Shown: positions 52,095-60,367, counted from the stretch's first letter. The stretch: DNA of 64,000 bases from Syntrophomonas_B sp035447945 (GCA_035447945.1 DAOTHZ010000001.1:12048-76047); one strand, 5' to 3'. Notes: a model not told the origin generated them from the letters alone. A program made the numbers and translations.

Positions 52095-53258
52095 TTATTG
52101 CTCGGAAAGGGCGAACGGACCCTGTAGTTGTTCCGGTTTGGGGCCGAAAAACTGAAAATAATTACACTGGATTCGACCATTGTACAGCTTGCGCTTTTTA
52201 TGGGCCTTGCGCTGGAAGAGTTCTTCAAAGCGGGGGTGGGAGCAAATGATATAGATTGACCAAGTATCAAGACGGGAGAATACCTTACCCATGATCCGGT
52301 AAAGCGCTTCCGCTTCATTTTGATCTGCCAGCCGTTCACCATATGGAGGATTGGTGATCAGATAGCCGTATTTGTATTTGGAGCTTAGCTGACTGACGTC
52401 CCGTTGCTGAAAGGACAGCAGATTTTGCAGACCGGCCTGTTTGGCATGAAAACGGGCCAAATCAAGGACAGAAACGTCCTGATCGTAACCCATAATCCCC
52501 AACGGCTGATGGCGAAGGATCGCATCCTCAGCTTCTTCCCGAGCCTGACGCCACATCACAGCCGGCAATTGAGGCCAGTTTTCAGCGGCAAAGTCCCGGC
52601 CCAGGCCCGGCGCCATGTTTCTGCCAATTAAGGCCGCTTCAATCGGAATTGTACCCGAACCGCACATGGGATCGATCAAAGCCCGGTCGGCTTTCCAACG
52701 GCTGAGACTGACCAAGGCCGCGGCCAGCGTTTCCTTGAGCGGAGCTTCAGCGGAGAGCTTGCGATAACCACGTTTATGCAAACCGGCTCCGCTGGTATCA
52801 ATGGTTAGGGTAACCCGGTCTTTCAACAGGGCAACCTGGATTTTATACTTGGCACCGTCTTCGGAAAACCATTGACGAGGGTAACGCTGTTTCATTTTTT
52901 CAACCACAGCTTTTTTTACAATGGCCTGGCAATCCGGGACGCTGAATAGTTTGGATTGAATTGATTTGCCTTCTACAGGAATCGCGGCATTTTCGGGCAG
53001 CCATTCATCCCAGGGCAGGGCTTTAGTCTGCTCGAATAATTCTTCAAAGCTTAAGGCTTTGAATTCTCCGGCTTTTATTAGCAAGCGATCAGCTGAGCGC
53101 AGCCAGAGATTGCAGCGGGGGATGGCCTCAAGTCCGGCTTCGAAATCAACCCTTCCGTTTTCAACTTTTTGGTTGGCATAGCCTAATTTCTTTAGTTCAT
53201 TGGCTACAATGGACTCCAGTCCAAAGGCAGCGGTGGCAATCAGATTTATGTTTTGCAT
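52095..53258 (-). CDS. THUMP-domain 23S rRNA (guanine-N2)-methyltransferase, RlmL/YpsC type
   Basis: A 387-residue RNA methyltransferase. The N-terminal THUMP region (about 1-160, ATAAFGLESIVANELKKLGY) binds RNA. The Rossmann half has DPMCGSGTIPIEAALIGRNMAPG, the SAM site, and ITNPPYGERL, the N-methylation motif IV. The family methylates a guanine in 23S rRNA (G2445 in E. coli). The ATG has only a weak site (GACGAG). Single-gene unit, divergent from the tad riboswitch region. Confidence 0.9.
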   Translation of the reverse strand: MQNINLIATAAFGLESIVANELKKLGYANQKVENGRVDFEAGLEAIPRCNLWLRSADRLLIKAGEFKALSFEELFEQTKALPWDEWLPENAAIPVEGKSIQSKLFSVPDCQAIVKKAVVEKMKQRYPRQWFSEDGAKYKIQVALLKDRVTLTIDTSGAGLHKRGYRKLSAEAPLKETLAAALVSLSRWKADRALIDPMCGSGTIPIEAALIGRNMAPGLGRDFAAENWPQLPAVMWRQAREEAEDAILRHQPLGIMGYDQDVSVLDLARFHAKQAGLQNLLSFQQRDVSQLSSKYKYGYLITNPPYGERLADQNEAEALYRIMGKVFSRLDTWSIYIICSHPRFEELFQRKAHKKRKLYNGRIQCNYFQFFGPKPEQLQGPFALSEQ

Positions 53259-53394
53259 TATACTCGTCTTTCATTTCAGCCAGGGTGGTTCATATCCGTA
53301 CCCTGCGCAGCATTTGTCATCTATATTACATTATTTTTCCCGTAAGACCAAATGGGTTGCATGTATAATTATTTATGGTCATGATGAAAAACCC

Positions 53395-53423
53395 TTGACA
53401 TGAGAAAAATCCTTTCCTAAAAT
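53395..53423 (+). promoter_or_regulatory. promoter of the tad operon
   Basis: TTGACA (53395-53400) and TAAAAT (53418-53423) are separated by 17 bases. Transcription from about 53430 would enter the first riboswitch almost at once. Confidence 0.75.
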
Positions 53424-53442
53424 AATTCTAGAATACCAAATA

Positions 53443-53528
53443 TAAATTAGGGCAAAGCCATCGAAAGAGGGTGACGCAAAGCTAAAGGGGCTAAGGTGGA
53501 ATGATCTGCTATGCCAGCCAGTTGCAAA
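53443..53528 (+). ncRNA. cyclic di-GMP-I (GEMM-I) riboswitch, copy 1
   Basis: The GEMM core is recognisable: AGGGCAAAGCC, a GAAA tetraloop hairpin, GTGACGCAAAGCTAAAGGGG, CTAAGGTGG, then CTATGCCAGCCAGTTGC. By alignment with the V. cholerae Vc2 aptamer, the base that pairs with one guanine of the ligand is G, favouring c-di-GMP over cGAMP. The tetraloop stem has an A-G mismatch. No clear 5' partner exists for the closing CAGTTG (53519-53524), so this copy looks weaker than copy 2. Confidence 0.85.
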
Positions 53529-53569
53529 CAGATAATTCCTCCGCAAGTTTAAACAGTTTACAACAAACC

Positions 53570-53656
53570 CAACTGAACAAAGGCAAAGCCTTCGAAAGAA
53601 GGTGACGCAAAGCTAAAGGGGCTAAGGTGGTCATCCCGCTATGCCAGCCAGTTGCC
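53570..53656 (+). ncRNA. cyclic di-GMP-I (GEMM-I) riboswitch, copy 2
   Basis: The same core as copy 1, nearly identical from GTGACGC through CTAAGGTGG and again in CTATGCCAGCCAGTTGC. Here the tetraloop stem is perfect (CCTTC-GAAA-GAAGG). The closing helix P1 has matched arms CAACTG (53570-53575) and CAGTTG (53649-53654). The ligand-contacting G is kept. A terminator follows 50 bases later, so it probably controls transcription into the flp operon. Whether ligand turns it on or off is not clear from the sequence. Confidence 0.9.
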
Positions 53657-53682
53657 GAGGAGGGATTTATCTATGGAGGATG

Positions 53683-53702
53683 AATGACGTTTCGACGTCA
53701 TT
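53683..53702 (+). promoter_or_regulatory. TTCG-capped hairpin between riboswitch 2 and terminator
   Basis: AATGACGT-TTCG-ACGTCATT is a perfect 8-base stem with a stable tetraloop, set between the aptamer and the terminator. It may be a folding spacer or part of the expression platform. Confidence 0.6.
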
Positions 53703-53706
53703 TTCA

Positions 53707-53737
53707 AACCACTCGTCAATGGTGCGAGTGGTTTTTT
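53707..53737 (+). terminator. riboswitch-linked intrinsic terminator ahead of flp
   Basis: AACCACTCG (53707-53715) and CGAGTGGTT (53725-53733) pair in a 9-base stem followed by more T's (run of six, 53732-53737). It sits upstream of flp and inside the leader, the expected place for a transcription-control platform. Confidence 0.85.
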
Positions 53738-53801
53738 GCATGCTATGGGGAAGAACAGATTTTGCATCCATGAATAATTATGAAGAAAGAAGGAAAGAAA
53801 A

Positions 53802-53969
53802 ATGAATTTAATGATGAGATTGGTTAAAGAAGAAGATGGCCAGGGAATGACTGAATATGCTTTGATTATTGGTTTCGTAGCGGTGGCTTTGATTGTTACC
53901 ATGATTGCGTTTAAAGATAAAATCGCTGATTTCTTTGATAGCCTTAGTTTCACTGCTCCGGCGGCATAA
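53802..53969 (+). CDS. flp: Flp-type pilin
   Basis: A 55-residue Flp/Fap pilin precursor. The processing site is DG|QGMTEYALI, with Glu+5 and Tyr+6 as in Flp pilins, cut after Gly13. The hydrophobic helix LIIGFVAVALIVTMIAF follows and a short tail ends SFTAPAA. It is the major subunit of a Tad pilus. AAGGAAAG lies upstream of the ATG. It is the first gene after the riboswitch-controlled leader and is followed by a strong hairpin. Confidence 0.93.
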   Translation: MNLMMRLVKEEDGQGMTEYALIIGFVAVALIVTMIAFKDKIADFFDSLSFTAPAA

Positions 53970-54045
53970 AAGAAATGAAAAATTAGTTCATTATATCCTT
54001 GTTACAGAAAATTTAGCAAGTCATTTTTATGGACGCTGGATCCAA

Positions 54046-54082
54046 GAACAGACCCTGCTCCTATATCAGGCAGGGTCTGTTC
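54046..54082 (+). promoter_or_regulatory. strong hairpin between flp and the prepilin peptidase gene
   Basis: GAACAGACCCTGC (54046-54058) and GCAGGGTCTGTTC (54070-54082) form a perfect 13-base stem with an 11-base loop. No T-run follows, so it is probably a stabiliser or partial terminator that keeps pilin mRNA in excess over the assembly genes. Confidence 0.7.
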
Positions 54083-54100
54083 AACAAAGGAGGACTGGAT

Positions 54101-54604
54101 TTGCAGGACATCGTTTTGGCATTCATGCTTTTGGTTTGCCTGTTCACAGATTGGCGGGAAAGAAAAATTTACAATTTGATCCTAATACCAGTGTTTTGCT
54201 TTGGTCTGGCCTTCCATTTAGTCACTGCTGGCGGTCAGGGACTGGTCCATTCCCTGGCGGGCTTTCTGACCGGTTTAAGTATTCTGATCATCCCCTTCGC
54301 CCTGGGCGGTATGGGGGCTGGTGATGTCAAGCTGCTGGCAGTCATTGGCGCAGTCAAAGGCCCTGTGTTTGTTCTGTATACCGCTGCCGGCATGGCTCTG
54401 GCCGGCGCCATGATTGCCTTGGCGATCTTGCTTTATCAGCGTCGCTTGCTCAGCTTGATGGCAGGATTGGCAAGAGGGTTGCAAGTATTGCTGGTGACAC
54501 GTTTTCAAGTAGTTGCCTTTAACCTCAACCGCGAAAAAATTATGTTTCCCTATGGACTGGCCATTGTTGCCGGCGCAGTTGGTGCCTTCTGGTGGGGGGG
54601 ATGA
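54101..54604 (+). CDS. tadV: type IV prepilin peptidase, TadV/CpaA type
   Basis: A 167-residue aspartic membrane peptidase (A24) that cuts the Flp prepilin. The first catalytic Asp is in LFTDWRERKIYN, the second in the GMGAGDVKLLA motif (GxGD). It has about five membrane helices and lacks the N-methylating domain of longer PilD enzymes, as usual for TadV. I took TTG 54101, which has GGAGG 7 bases upstream. Its stop overlaps the start of the next gene (ATGA). Confidence 0.9.
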   Translation: MQDIVLAFMLLVCLFTDWRERKIYNLILIPVFCFGLAFHLVTAGGQGLVHSLAGFLTGLSILIIPFALGGMGAGDVKLLAVIGAVKGPVFVLYTAAGMALAGAMIALAILLYQRRLLSLMAGLARGLQVLLVTRFQVVAFNLNREKIMFPYGLAIVAGAVGAFWWGG

Positions 54605-55002
54605 TTTGTTTGCGACGCAGATATACCAACCAACGTGGACAAGCTTTGGTGGAACTTGCCTTGATATTACCGGTATTGTTGCTGCTGGTTTTTGGGATTA
54701 TTGAATTTGGGAGGATTTATGCCAGCAATCTTATGATCAGCAATGCCGCCCGGGAAGGTGCCCGGGCAGCATCGCTGGGTGTACCCGATGAAGATATTGT
54801 CATTATTGTTAAAGACAGATGTGCTTTTTTGGATGCCGCCAAGCTGGATATTGATATTACACCTGTGCCTCCGGAACGTGCTACCGGGAATCCGGTGAAT
54901 ATTGATGTGAATTACCCGCTGGAGATTAAAACCCCCATCATTTCAGTGATAACCGGGGATCCCTGCCCAATATCAGCCCGGGTATCCATGCGGATAGAGT
55001 AG
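54601..55002 (+). CDS. tadE: TadE-like pseudopilin/pilus assembly protein
   Basis: About 133 residues. A short basic lead (LRRRYTNQRG) is followed by QALVELALILPVLLLLVFGIIEFGRIYA, the TadE-family pilin-like helix, then NAAREGARAASLG and an extracellular beta-rich tail. TadE proteins are minor pseudopilins needed for Flp pilus assembly. The ATG overlaps the tadV stop. GTG 54592 and TTG 54610 are alternatives. The next gene is a second TadE/G-type protein. Confidence 0.85.
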   Translation: MICLRRRYTNQRGQALVELALILPVLLLLVFGIIEFGRIYASNLMISNAAREGARAASLGVPDEDIVIIVKDRCAFLDAAKLDIDITPVPPERATGNPVNIDVNYPLEIKTPIISVITGDPCPISARVSMRIE

Positions 55003-55025
55003 TGATGATGAAGGAAATGAGAACT

Positions 55026-55958
55026 ATGATTGGCAATGAAAAAGGCAGCGCCATTGTATTGATAACTGTTTTAATGACCGTTCTGGTGGCTATGGCAGCG
55101 ATGGTTACAGATACCGGTGCAATTTTATTAACCCGGTCCCAACTGCAAAATGGTGTGGATGCAGCTGCGCTGGCGGCATTGCAGGATCTGCCGGGGGATG
55201 CTGCCCAAGCGGCAGCAACTGCTGTTAGTTATGCGACCGCTGACTGCCCGCCGCAGGCAGAAATTGATACCCCACAAATTCTCGATGCTAACCGCGCTGT
55301 TTTAGTATCAGCACGCAAAACAGTTCATTATGGCCTGGCCAGAATGATTGGACTCGATGCCAAAACGGTAGAAGCCCAAGCACTGGCTCGTTTGGAACCG
55401 ATTACCGGGGTCAGCGGGGCGCTGCCCCTGGCCGTCATGAAAGATGTCTGGATTCCCGGGCAGACCGTTACTTTAAAAGGTGGTGCCCAAGACGCAATTT
55501 TCAGCGGCTGGCGCGGTGCCCTCGCGCTGGGGGGCAATGGGGCCAGTAATTATGAAGAGAATTTAAAAAACGGTTATACAAGTATTCTCCGTTTGGATGA
55601 TTTGGTAGATGTAGAGGAAGGCAACATGAGCGGGCCAACGCAGTCCGGGACAGAGTATCGATTGGGCGGATGCCCCCATACCCCCGTTTGTACAATGGAA
55701 CATTATCATACAAACTGCCCGCGTGTTGGCGTCATACCGGTGGTGGAGGAAGTATTGCTGACCAATAAAAAAGGAGAGCAGACCACATCCAGGAAACAGG
55801 TACGCATATGTGGGTTTGCACTCTTTCTGCTGTCCGATACACAAGGCAATGGCAGCGATGGCCAGATCACCGGACAGTTTATTCAGGGAATCATTCAAGG
55901 AGAGGCCGACCCCGACGGACCGGATTACGGTGTATACAGAGCCCGACTGGTCCAGTAG
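55026..55958 (+). CDS. TadE/TadG-like pilus assembly protein (Tad domain)
   Basis: About 310 residues. The N-terminal segment NEKGSAIVLITVLMTVLVAMAAMVTDTGAILLTRSQLQNGVDAAALAALQDL is the Tad (TadG N-terminal) motif with one membrane helix. The remainder is an extracellular domain with several Cys (CPHTPVCTMEHYHTNCP) but no von Willebrand A domain of the full TadG kind. It probably helps pilus anchoring. The start is uncertain: ATG 55026 has AAGGA 10 bases upstream, but GTG 55002 and ATG 55005/55008 are in frame. Confidence 0.8.
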   Translation: MIGNEKGSAIVLITVLMTVLVAMAAMVTDTGAILLTRSQLQNGVDAAALAALQDLPGDAAQAAATAVSYATADCPPQAEIDTPQILDANRAVLVSARKTVHYGLARMIGLDAKTVEAQALARLEPITGVSGALPLAVMKDVWIPGQTVTLKGGAQDAIFSGWRGALALGGNGASNYEENLKNGYTSILRLDDLVDVEEGNMSGPTQSGTEYRLGGCPHTPVCTMEHYHTNCPRVGVIPVVEEVLLTNKKGEQTTSRKQVRICGFALFLLSDTQGNGSDGQITGQFIQGIIQGEADPDGPDYGVYRARLVQ

Positions 55959-55979
55959 TAATTCCGAGGAGAGTTGCGG

Positions 55980-56711
55980 ATGAAGAGCAAACTTGTATTT
56001 ATACTGGCTTTGATTTTTGGGTTGATAGCCGCCTATCTGACCTTTAGCTATTTAAACCAGATGAAAGCGTCGATGGATAACCGTGAGTATATCCGGATCG
56101 CAGTTGCAGCCCGGGATATTCCCGCTGATACCACGATCAGCCCGGAAATGTTGCAGATGAAAGCCTTTCCCAGTGAATTTAGAAATAACCTGGAAATACT
56201 TGATGTCAACGAGGCTGTGGGGAGGGTCGCGTTGACCGACTTTCACCAGGGGGAAGCTATTCTTAACCATCATTTGATTAAGAGCGGCGAACGCAAATAT
56301 GGCCTGGCTTATGCCATTAGCAGCGGGATGAGAGCGATGGCTGTGAACGTTGATGAAGCCAGTGGTGTAGCCGGACTGATTAAAGTAGGTGATCGGGTGG
56401 ACATTATCGCCAAACTGAATAGCGAGGAAGGTTCAATGCTGCCCCGAACGGTTGTTGTACTGCAGGGGGTGGAAGTATTGGCAATCGGAAGCAGTCTGGA
56501 AAACGCCAAGTCCGACAACAAGGAAAAGGCCATTGTCAAGACAATTACCATGGCAGTGACACTGGAAGATTCGCTGCGGCTGAAGACTGCGGTGGAAGGC
56601 GGGAAAATAAGCTTGATCCTGCGCTCACCGTCTGACAAGGGTTTCAGCAATCCGGCAGCATTCAGTGCCATCGGTTTTCAGGTAGATGTTGCGCCCCTGG
56701 CTGGCAGTTGA
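55980..56711 (+). CDS. cpaB: Flp pilus assembly protein CpaB/RcpC
   Basis: A 243-residue CpaB-family protein. One N-terminal membrane helix (LVFILALIFGLIAAYLTFSYL) is followed by an SAF domain (about 40-110, IRIAVAARDIPADTTISPEML) and an RcpC-like beta domain (GMRAMAVNVDEASGVAGLIKVGDRVDIIAKL). In diderm bacteria CpaB works with the secretin; here, with no secretin gene, it presumably acts at the cell envelope of a monoderm. The ATG at 55980 has GGAGAG 6 bases upstream. Confidence 0.9.
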   Translation: MKSKLVFILALIFGLIAAYLTFSYLNQMKASMDNREYIRIAVAARDIPADTTISPEMLQMKAFPSEFRNNLEILDVNEAVGRVALTDFHQGEAILNHHLIKSGERKYGLAYAISSGMRAMAVNVDEASGVAGLIKVGDRVDIIAKLNSEEGSMLPRTVVVLQGVEVLAIGSSLENAKSDNKEKAIVKTITMAVTLEDSLRLKTAVEGGKISLILRSPSDKGFSNPAAFSAIGFQVDVAPLAGS

Positions 56712-56787
56712 TAAATCAACCATATGCAACAGTTGCAACAGCAATTATGGGAGTAATGTTTTTATGCTTGTGGAAGGAGAGTCCAAC

Positions 56788-58014
56788 GTGGACAAAATCA
56801 GAATTCTGATGGCCAGCAACAATCAAGCTTATAGAGAGGCGTTGACTTCCAATTTATCTCACGAAAACGATCTTCGAATTATCGGAGAAGTGCCGGATGG
56901 CATCCAGGCCATTAAAAAAACAGAACAGCTCTTGCCGGATATTGTAGTGATTGAAGTTGATTTGTCTTCAGGCCAAGAGATTACGGCAGTTGAAAAAATA
57001 ACCCTGGCTCATCCTGAGGTAGGGGTCATCGTCATCGGCCTGGAAGACGACAGTGAATCTTTTCGCAAGGCGATGATGGCGGGGGCCAGAGATTATTTTG
57101 TCAAAGAACAGCTCAGTGCCGGCGAACTGGCGGAAGCGATTCGCAGAATATTTCTGACGGAAAAGACCCGATTGGCCAGCTATGCTTCCGTACGCAGAGC
57201 CGAGCAGCACAATAAAAACAAAGTTCCCCAGATCGTAACTGTTTTTGGGGCCAAAGGAGGAGCGGGCAAGACGACCCTGGCTGTTAATCTGGCGGTGATG
57301 ATCGCCCAGCAAAGCAAAAAACGGGTAGCTTTGCTTGATCTGGATTTGCAGTTTGGCGATGTAGCCGTTTATTTGAATCTCAAGCCCCGACGTACGATGG
57401 CCGAACTGGTACAGGAACGCAATCAATGGGACATGCAGCTGTTAAGCAACTATCTTGTCCCTCACAGCTCAGGCATTAAAGTGATGGCATCCCCGCTTCG
57501 CCCCGAAGATGCAGACTTGATTGTACCGGAGCATGTGGAGAAAATTCTTTCCCTTCTGCGAGATCATTTTGATTATATTATTATTGATTCCCCGCCGTTT
57601 TTTTCAGATACCATTCTGGCTGCTTTGGACATGTCTACGCAGATCGTCTTGCTGATGTCCATGGATCTCCCTTCCGTAAAGAATCTCAAACTGAGTTTGA
57701 ATCTGCTGGACAGCTTGCATCACAGCGGCAAAACCAAGTTGGTCATCAATCGTTCTTCCATGAATTTCGGCATTGATATTCACGATGTGGAAAAAACCAT
57801 TGACTTTTTAGCTGCAAAAGAACTTCCCAGTGATGGTCAGACGGTAGTTGGTGCAGCCAATAAAGGCACACCTTTCGTTCTCTCCCATCCGCAGACGGAG
57901 GTCAGCAAAGCCCTGCTGCGAATCACTCGTATGATCATCGAAGATTATGGTTACCAAAAAGACCTGCGAGAAAGGAAACCAAAGTCATCCTTGTGGTCGA
58001 AGTTATTTGGATAG
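56788..58014 (+). CDS. cpaE: CpaE/TadZ-type pilus assembly ATPase with pseudo-receiver domain
   Basis: A 408-residue protein. Residues about 1-125 form a response-regulator-like receiver. The usual acidic pocket is replaced (MASNN at strand 1, IEVDL where the phosphorylated Asp would be), while the Lys in YFVKEQ remains, so it is probably not phosphorylated. Residues about 140-400 are a MinD/ParA ATPase (FGAKGGAGKTTLAVNLA, DLDLQFGDVAVYL, DSPPFFSDTILAALD). CpaE/TadZ places the pilus machine at the pole. The GTG at 56788 has AGGAG 8 bases upstream; ATG 56764 is in frame but lacks a site. Confidence 0.88.
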   Translation: MDKIRILMASNNQAYREALTSNLSHENDLRIIGEVPDGIQAIKKTEQLLPDIVVIEVDLSSGQEITAVEKITLAHPEVGVIVIGLEDDSESFRKAMMAGARDYFVKEQLSAGELAEAIRRIFLTEKTRLASYASVRRAEQHNKNKVPQIVTVFGAKGGAGKTTLAVNLAVMIAQQSKKRVALLDLDLQFGDVAVYLNLKPRRTMAELVQERNQWDMQLLSNYLVPHSSGIKVMASPLRPEDADLIVPEHVEKILSLLRDHFDYIIIDSPPFFSDTILAALDMSTQIVLLMSMDLPSVKNLKLSLNLLDSLHHSGKTKLVINRSSMNFGIDIHDVEKTIDFLAAKELPSDGQTVVGAANKGTPFVLSHPQTEVSKALLRITRMIIEDYGYQKDLRERKPKSSLWSKLFG

Positions 58015-58024
58015 GAGTGGCGGC

Positions 58025-59386
58025 ATGTCTCTCAGTCAGCGATTGCAGAATAAAAACGCATTAGGTGATCCGGAAAATATAACAGTGCCCGACAGCAAAC
58101 ATGTATGCGAAGAAAAGGCGGACAAGTATGCTGTGTTGAAACAGCGGATCCATAAAGAAGTAATTGAAAGAATCGATCGCGAGATAAAGCAAGCGGAACT
58201 GAGCGATGCTGTGCTTACCCAAAAAACCCGTGAAATGGTGAACAGCATTCTCGAACGGGAAGCTGGTTTTCTGCCGTATTCAGAGAGGCAGATGATTGCC
58301 GCCGTTGTGAGTGATGAAGTACTGGGCCTGGGGCCTCTCGAACCGCTTTTAAACGATAATGACATTACGGAAATCATGGTCAACGGCCCTAAACAAATTT
58401 ATGTGGAACGCCAAGGGAGACTGGAATTGAGTGAAACCAGGTTTCGTGATGATGAACACGTTATGCATATCATTGACAAAATCGTTTCCCCCATTGGCCG
58501 GCGCATCGACGAAAGCCAGCCCATGGTGGATGCAAGGCTGCCAGACGGCTCACGGGTCAATGCCATCATACCACCGCTAGCCCTGAAGGGACCCAGCATA
58601 ACGATTCGCAAGTTCTCCAGGACACCTTACAATATTCATGACCTGGTGCGCTTTGGCAGTCTGACCCTGCCCATGGCCAGATTTTTAGAGGCAGCTGTTA
58701 GAGGCCGGCTGAATATATTTATTTCCGGCGGTACAGGCAGCGGCAAGACCACCCTGTTGAATGTGCTGGCTTCCTTTATACCGGAAGATGAACGGATCAT
58801 CACTGTGGAGGATGCGGCGGAATTACAGCTCAATCAGGCACACGTGGTCAGCCTGGAAACTCGTGCTGCCAATATCGAAGGCAAAGGAGCAGTGACCATC
58901 CGTGACCTGGTACGCAACTGTCTGCGAATGCGCCCTGACCGGATCGTGGTCGGAGAGGTGAGGGCCGGGGAAGCACTGGATATGCTGCAGGCCATGAATA
59001 CCGGACATGATGGCTCGCTTACGACCGGTCACGCCAACTCCCCCCGTGACATGTTGGCCCGGGTGGAAACCATGGTGTTGATGGCAGGAATGGATCTGCC
59101 CATCAGAGCAATTCGCCAGCAAATAACTTCCGCGGTAGATCTGATTATTCAACAGACCCGCCTGCGCAATGGCCGTCGCGTCATCACCCATATTACTGAA
59201 ATCCTGGGGATGGAAGGCGATACGATTCAAATGCAGGATATTTTTCTATATGAACAACGTGGGATAGATGCGAAGGGCGAGTTGTTGGGACATCATTTTG
59301 CGACCGGAATCACACCCCGACTCCTGAGCAAATTAGCCGCAGAGGGGATCACTTTGACGACCGATCTGTTTCGCCCGGAAAACTGA
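58025..59386 (+). CDS. tadA: Tad pilus assembly ATPase TadA/CpaF
   Basis: A 453-residue secretion ATPase that powers Flp pilus assembly. The Walker A is SGGTGSGKTTLLNVLA. The Asp/Glu boxes are in IITVEDAAELQL and RPDRIVVGEVRAGEALDMLQAM, and the His box in MNTGHDGSLTTGHANSP. The N-terminal domain has the family block GLGPLEPLLNDNDITEIMVNG. The ATG at 58025 follows GGAGTGGCGGC, 10 bases after cpaE. Confidence 0.94.
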   Translation: MSLSQRLQNKNALGDPENITVPDSKHVCEEKADKYAVLKQRIHKEVIERIDREIKQAELSDAVLTQKTREMVNSILEREAGFLPYSERQMIAAVVSDEVLGLGPLEPLLNDNDITEIMVNGPKQIYVERQGRLELSETRFRDDEHVMHIIDKIVSPIGRRIDESQPMVDARLPDGSRVNAIIPPLALKGPSITIRKFSRTPYNIHDLVRFGSLTLPMARFLEAAVRGRLNIFISGGTGSGKTTLLNVLASFIPEDERIITVEDAAELQLNQAHVVSLETRAANIEGKGAVTIRDLVRNCLRMRPDRIVVGEVRAGEALDMLQAMNTGHDGSLTTGHANSPRDMLARVETMVLMAGMDLPIRAIRQQITSAVDLIIQQTRLRNGRRVITHITEILGMEGDTIQMQDIFLYEQRGIDAKGELLGHHFATGITPRLLSKLAAEGITLTTDLFRPEN

Positions 59387-59404
59387 GGCAAAGGGGGGAT
59401 ATAA

Positions 59405-60367
59405 GTGGCAGCAGCAATCAGTGTGTTGGTTTTTCTATCGGGTTTTCTGTTCATTATGGGTATTTATCAATTCAGCACACGTCATCGTAACAATATAAAA
59501 AACCGGGTTCTGAGTCTTAATGAAAGAAGCAGCGATGCAATTGAGGCAACGTTTGTCAGCAAACAAAAGTGGGGCTACAAAAATTTGCTGCGCAGGATCG
59601 GAAGTGTTTTTACAGCTCGATCATGGGGCCGCAGATTGGAAGCGGAGTTGTCAAAAGCAGACATGATGCTGCGTGGAGAAGAGTTTGTTGGAATGAACAT
59701 TCTGGTCACAATTGTTGGCGGTTTGTTAGGTTTCCTGTTGTTCGGCGGGATTAGTCAGGCGTTGTTAATTGGGGGGATTTGCATGTTATTCCCGGGGATG
59801 CTGGTCAAACATAAAAAGAAAACCCGTTTAAACAAGTTAAATGAGCAAATCAGCGATTCCCTGACCGTATTGACCAACTCTCTGCGCGCCGGTTACAGTT
59901 TTCAGCAGGCTCTTGAACTGGTTGGACGCGAGATGGACGGACCGTTGGCCCTTGAATTCAGAAGGACACTGCGGGAAATTCATCTCGGTAATACCACCGA
60001 ACAGGCACTGATAAACCTAATCAAAAGAGCACAAAGCAGTGATTTGGAACTGATGCTGACCGCAGTCCTTATTCAGAGGCAAATCGGCGGTAATCTGGCC
60101 GAAATCTTTGACAATATCTCCAACAGTATAAAAGAAAGAATTCGCTTAAAAGGGGAAGTGAAAACGCTCACCGCTCAGGGAAGAATCTCCGGTTTGCTGA
60201 TTGGCCTTTTACCGGTAGGCTTGTTTGCCATTCTGATTTTAGTCAGCCCCGATTATATAGGCGTTCTGGTGCGGGAGAACAGCGGTCGCATGATCCTGGG
60301 GGCGGCAGTGGTGTCCGAGGTGATCGGATTCTTAATGGTTCGTAAAGTTGTCGATATTGGTTTGTAG
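59405..60367 (+). CDS. tadB: Tad pilus inner-membrane protein TadB
   Basis: A 320-residue platform protein with membrane helices at the N-terminus (AAAISVLVFLSGFLFIMGIY), the middle (VGGLLGFLLFGGISQALLIGGICMLFPGML) and the C-terminus. It has one T2SSF domain with the NSLRAGYSFQQALELVGREM signature. TadB and TadC form the base on which TadA turns. The start is GTG behind AAAGGGGGG. TadC follows after 12 bases. Confidence 0.92.
   Translation: MAAAISVLVFLSGFLFIMGIYQFSTRHRNNIKNRVLSLNERSSDAIEATFVSKQKWGYKNLLRRIGSVFTARSWGRRLEAELSKADMMLRGEEFVGMNILVTIVGGLLGFLLFGGISQALLIGGICMLFPGMLVKHKKKTRLNKLNEQISDSLTVLTNSLRAGYSFQQALELVGREMDGPLALEFRRTLREIHLGNTTEQALINLIKRAQSSDLELMLTAVLIQRQIGGNLAEIFDNISNSIKERIRLKGEVKTLTAQGRISGLLIGLLPVGLFAILILVSPDYIGVLVRENSGRMILGAAVVSEVIGFLMVRKVVDIGL

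Larger units (their letters stand above)
53259..53801. other. regulatory intergenic region, 543 bases, with promoter, two riboswitches and terminator
   Basis: The long gap ahead of flp is filled by a promoter, two GEMM-I aptamers, a TTCG hairpin and an intrinsic terminator, each listed separately. I see no protein gene in it. A short leader of about 65 bases follows the terminator before the flp start, with AAGAAAGGAAAG as its ribosome-binding region. Confidence 0.8.

Noticed and set aside
53535..53565. A terminator between the two riboswitches
   Set aside because: The AT-rich GTTTAAAC palindrome there has no T-run and no GC-rich stem, so copy 1 seems to lack its own platform.
53580..53660. 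Repeat pair read as a CRISPR or mobile repeat
   Set aside because: The repeated sequence carries the GEMM-I core with a GNRA tetraloop, and occurs only twice with no spacer pattern.
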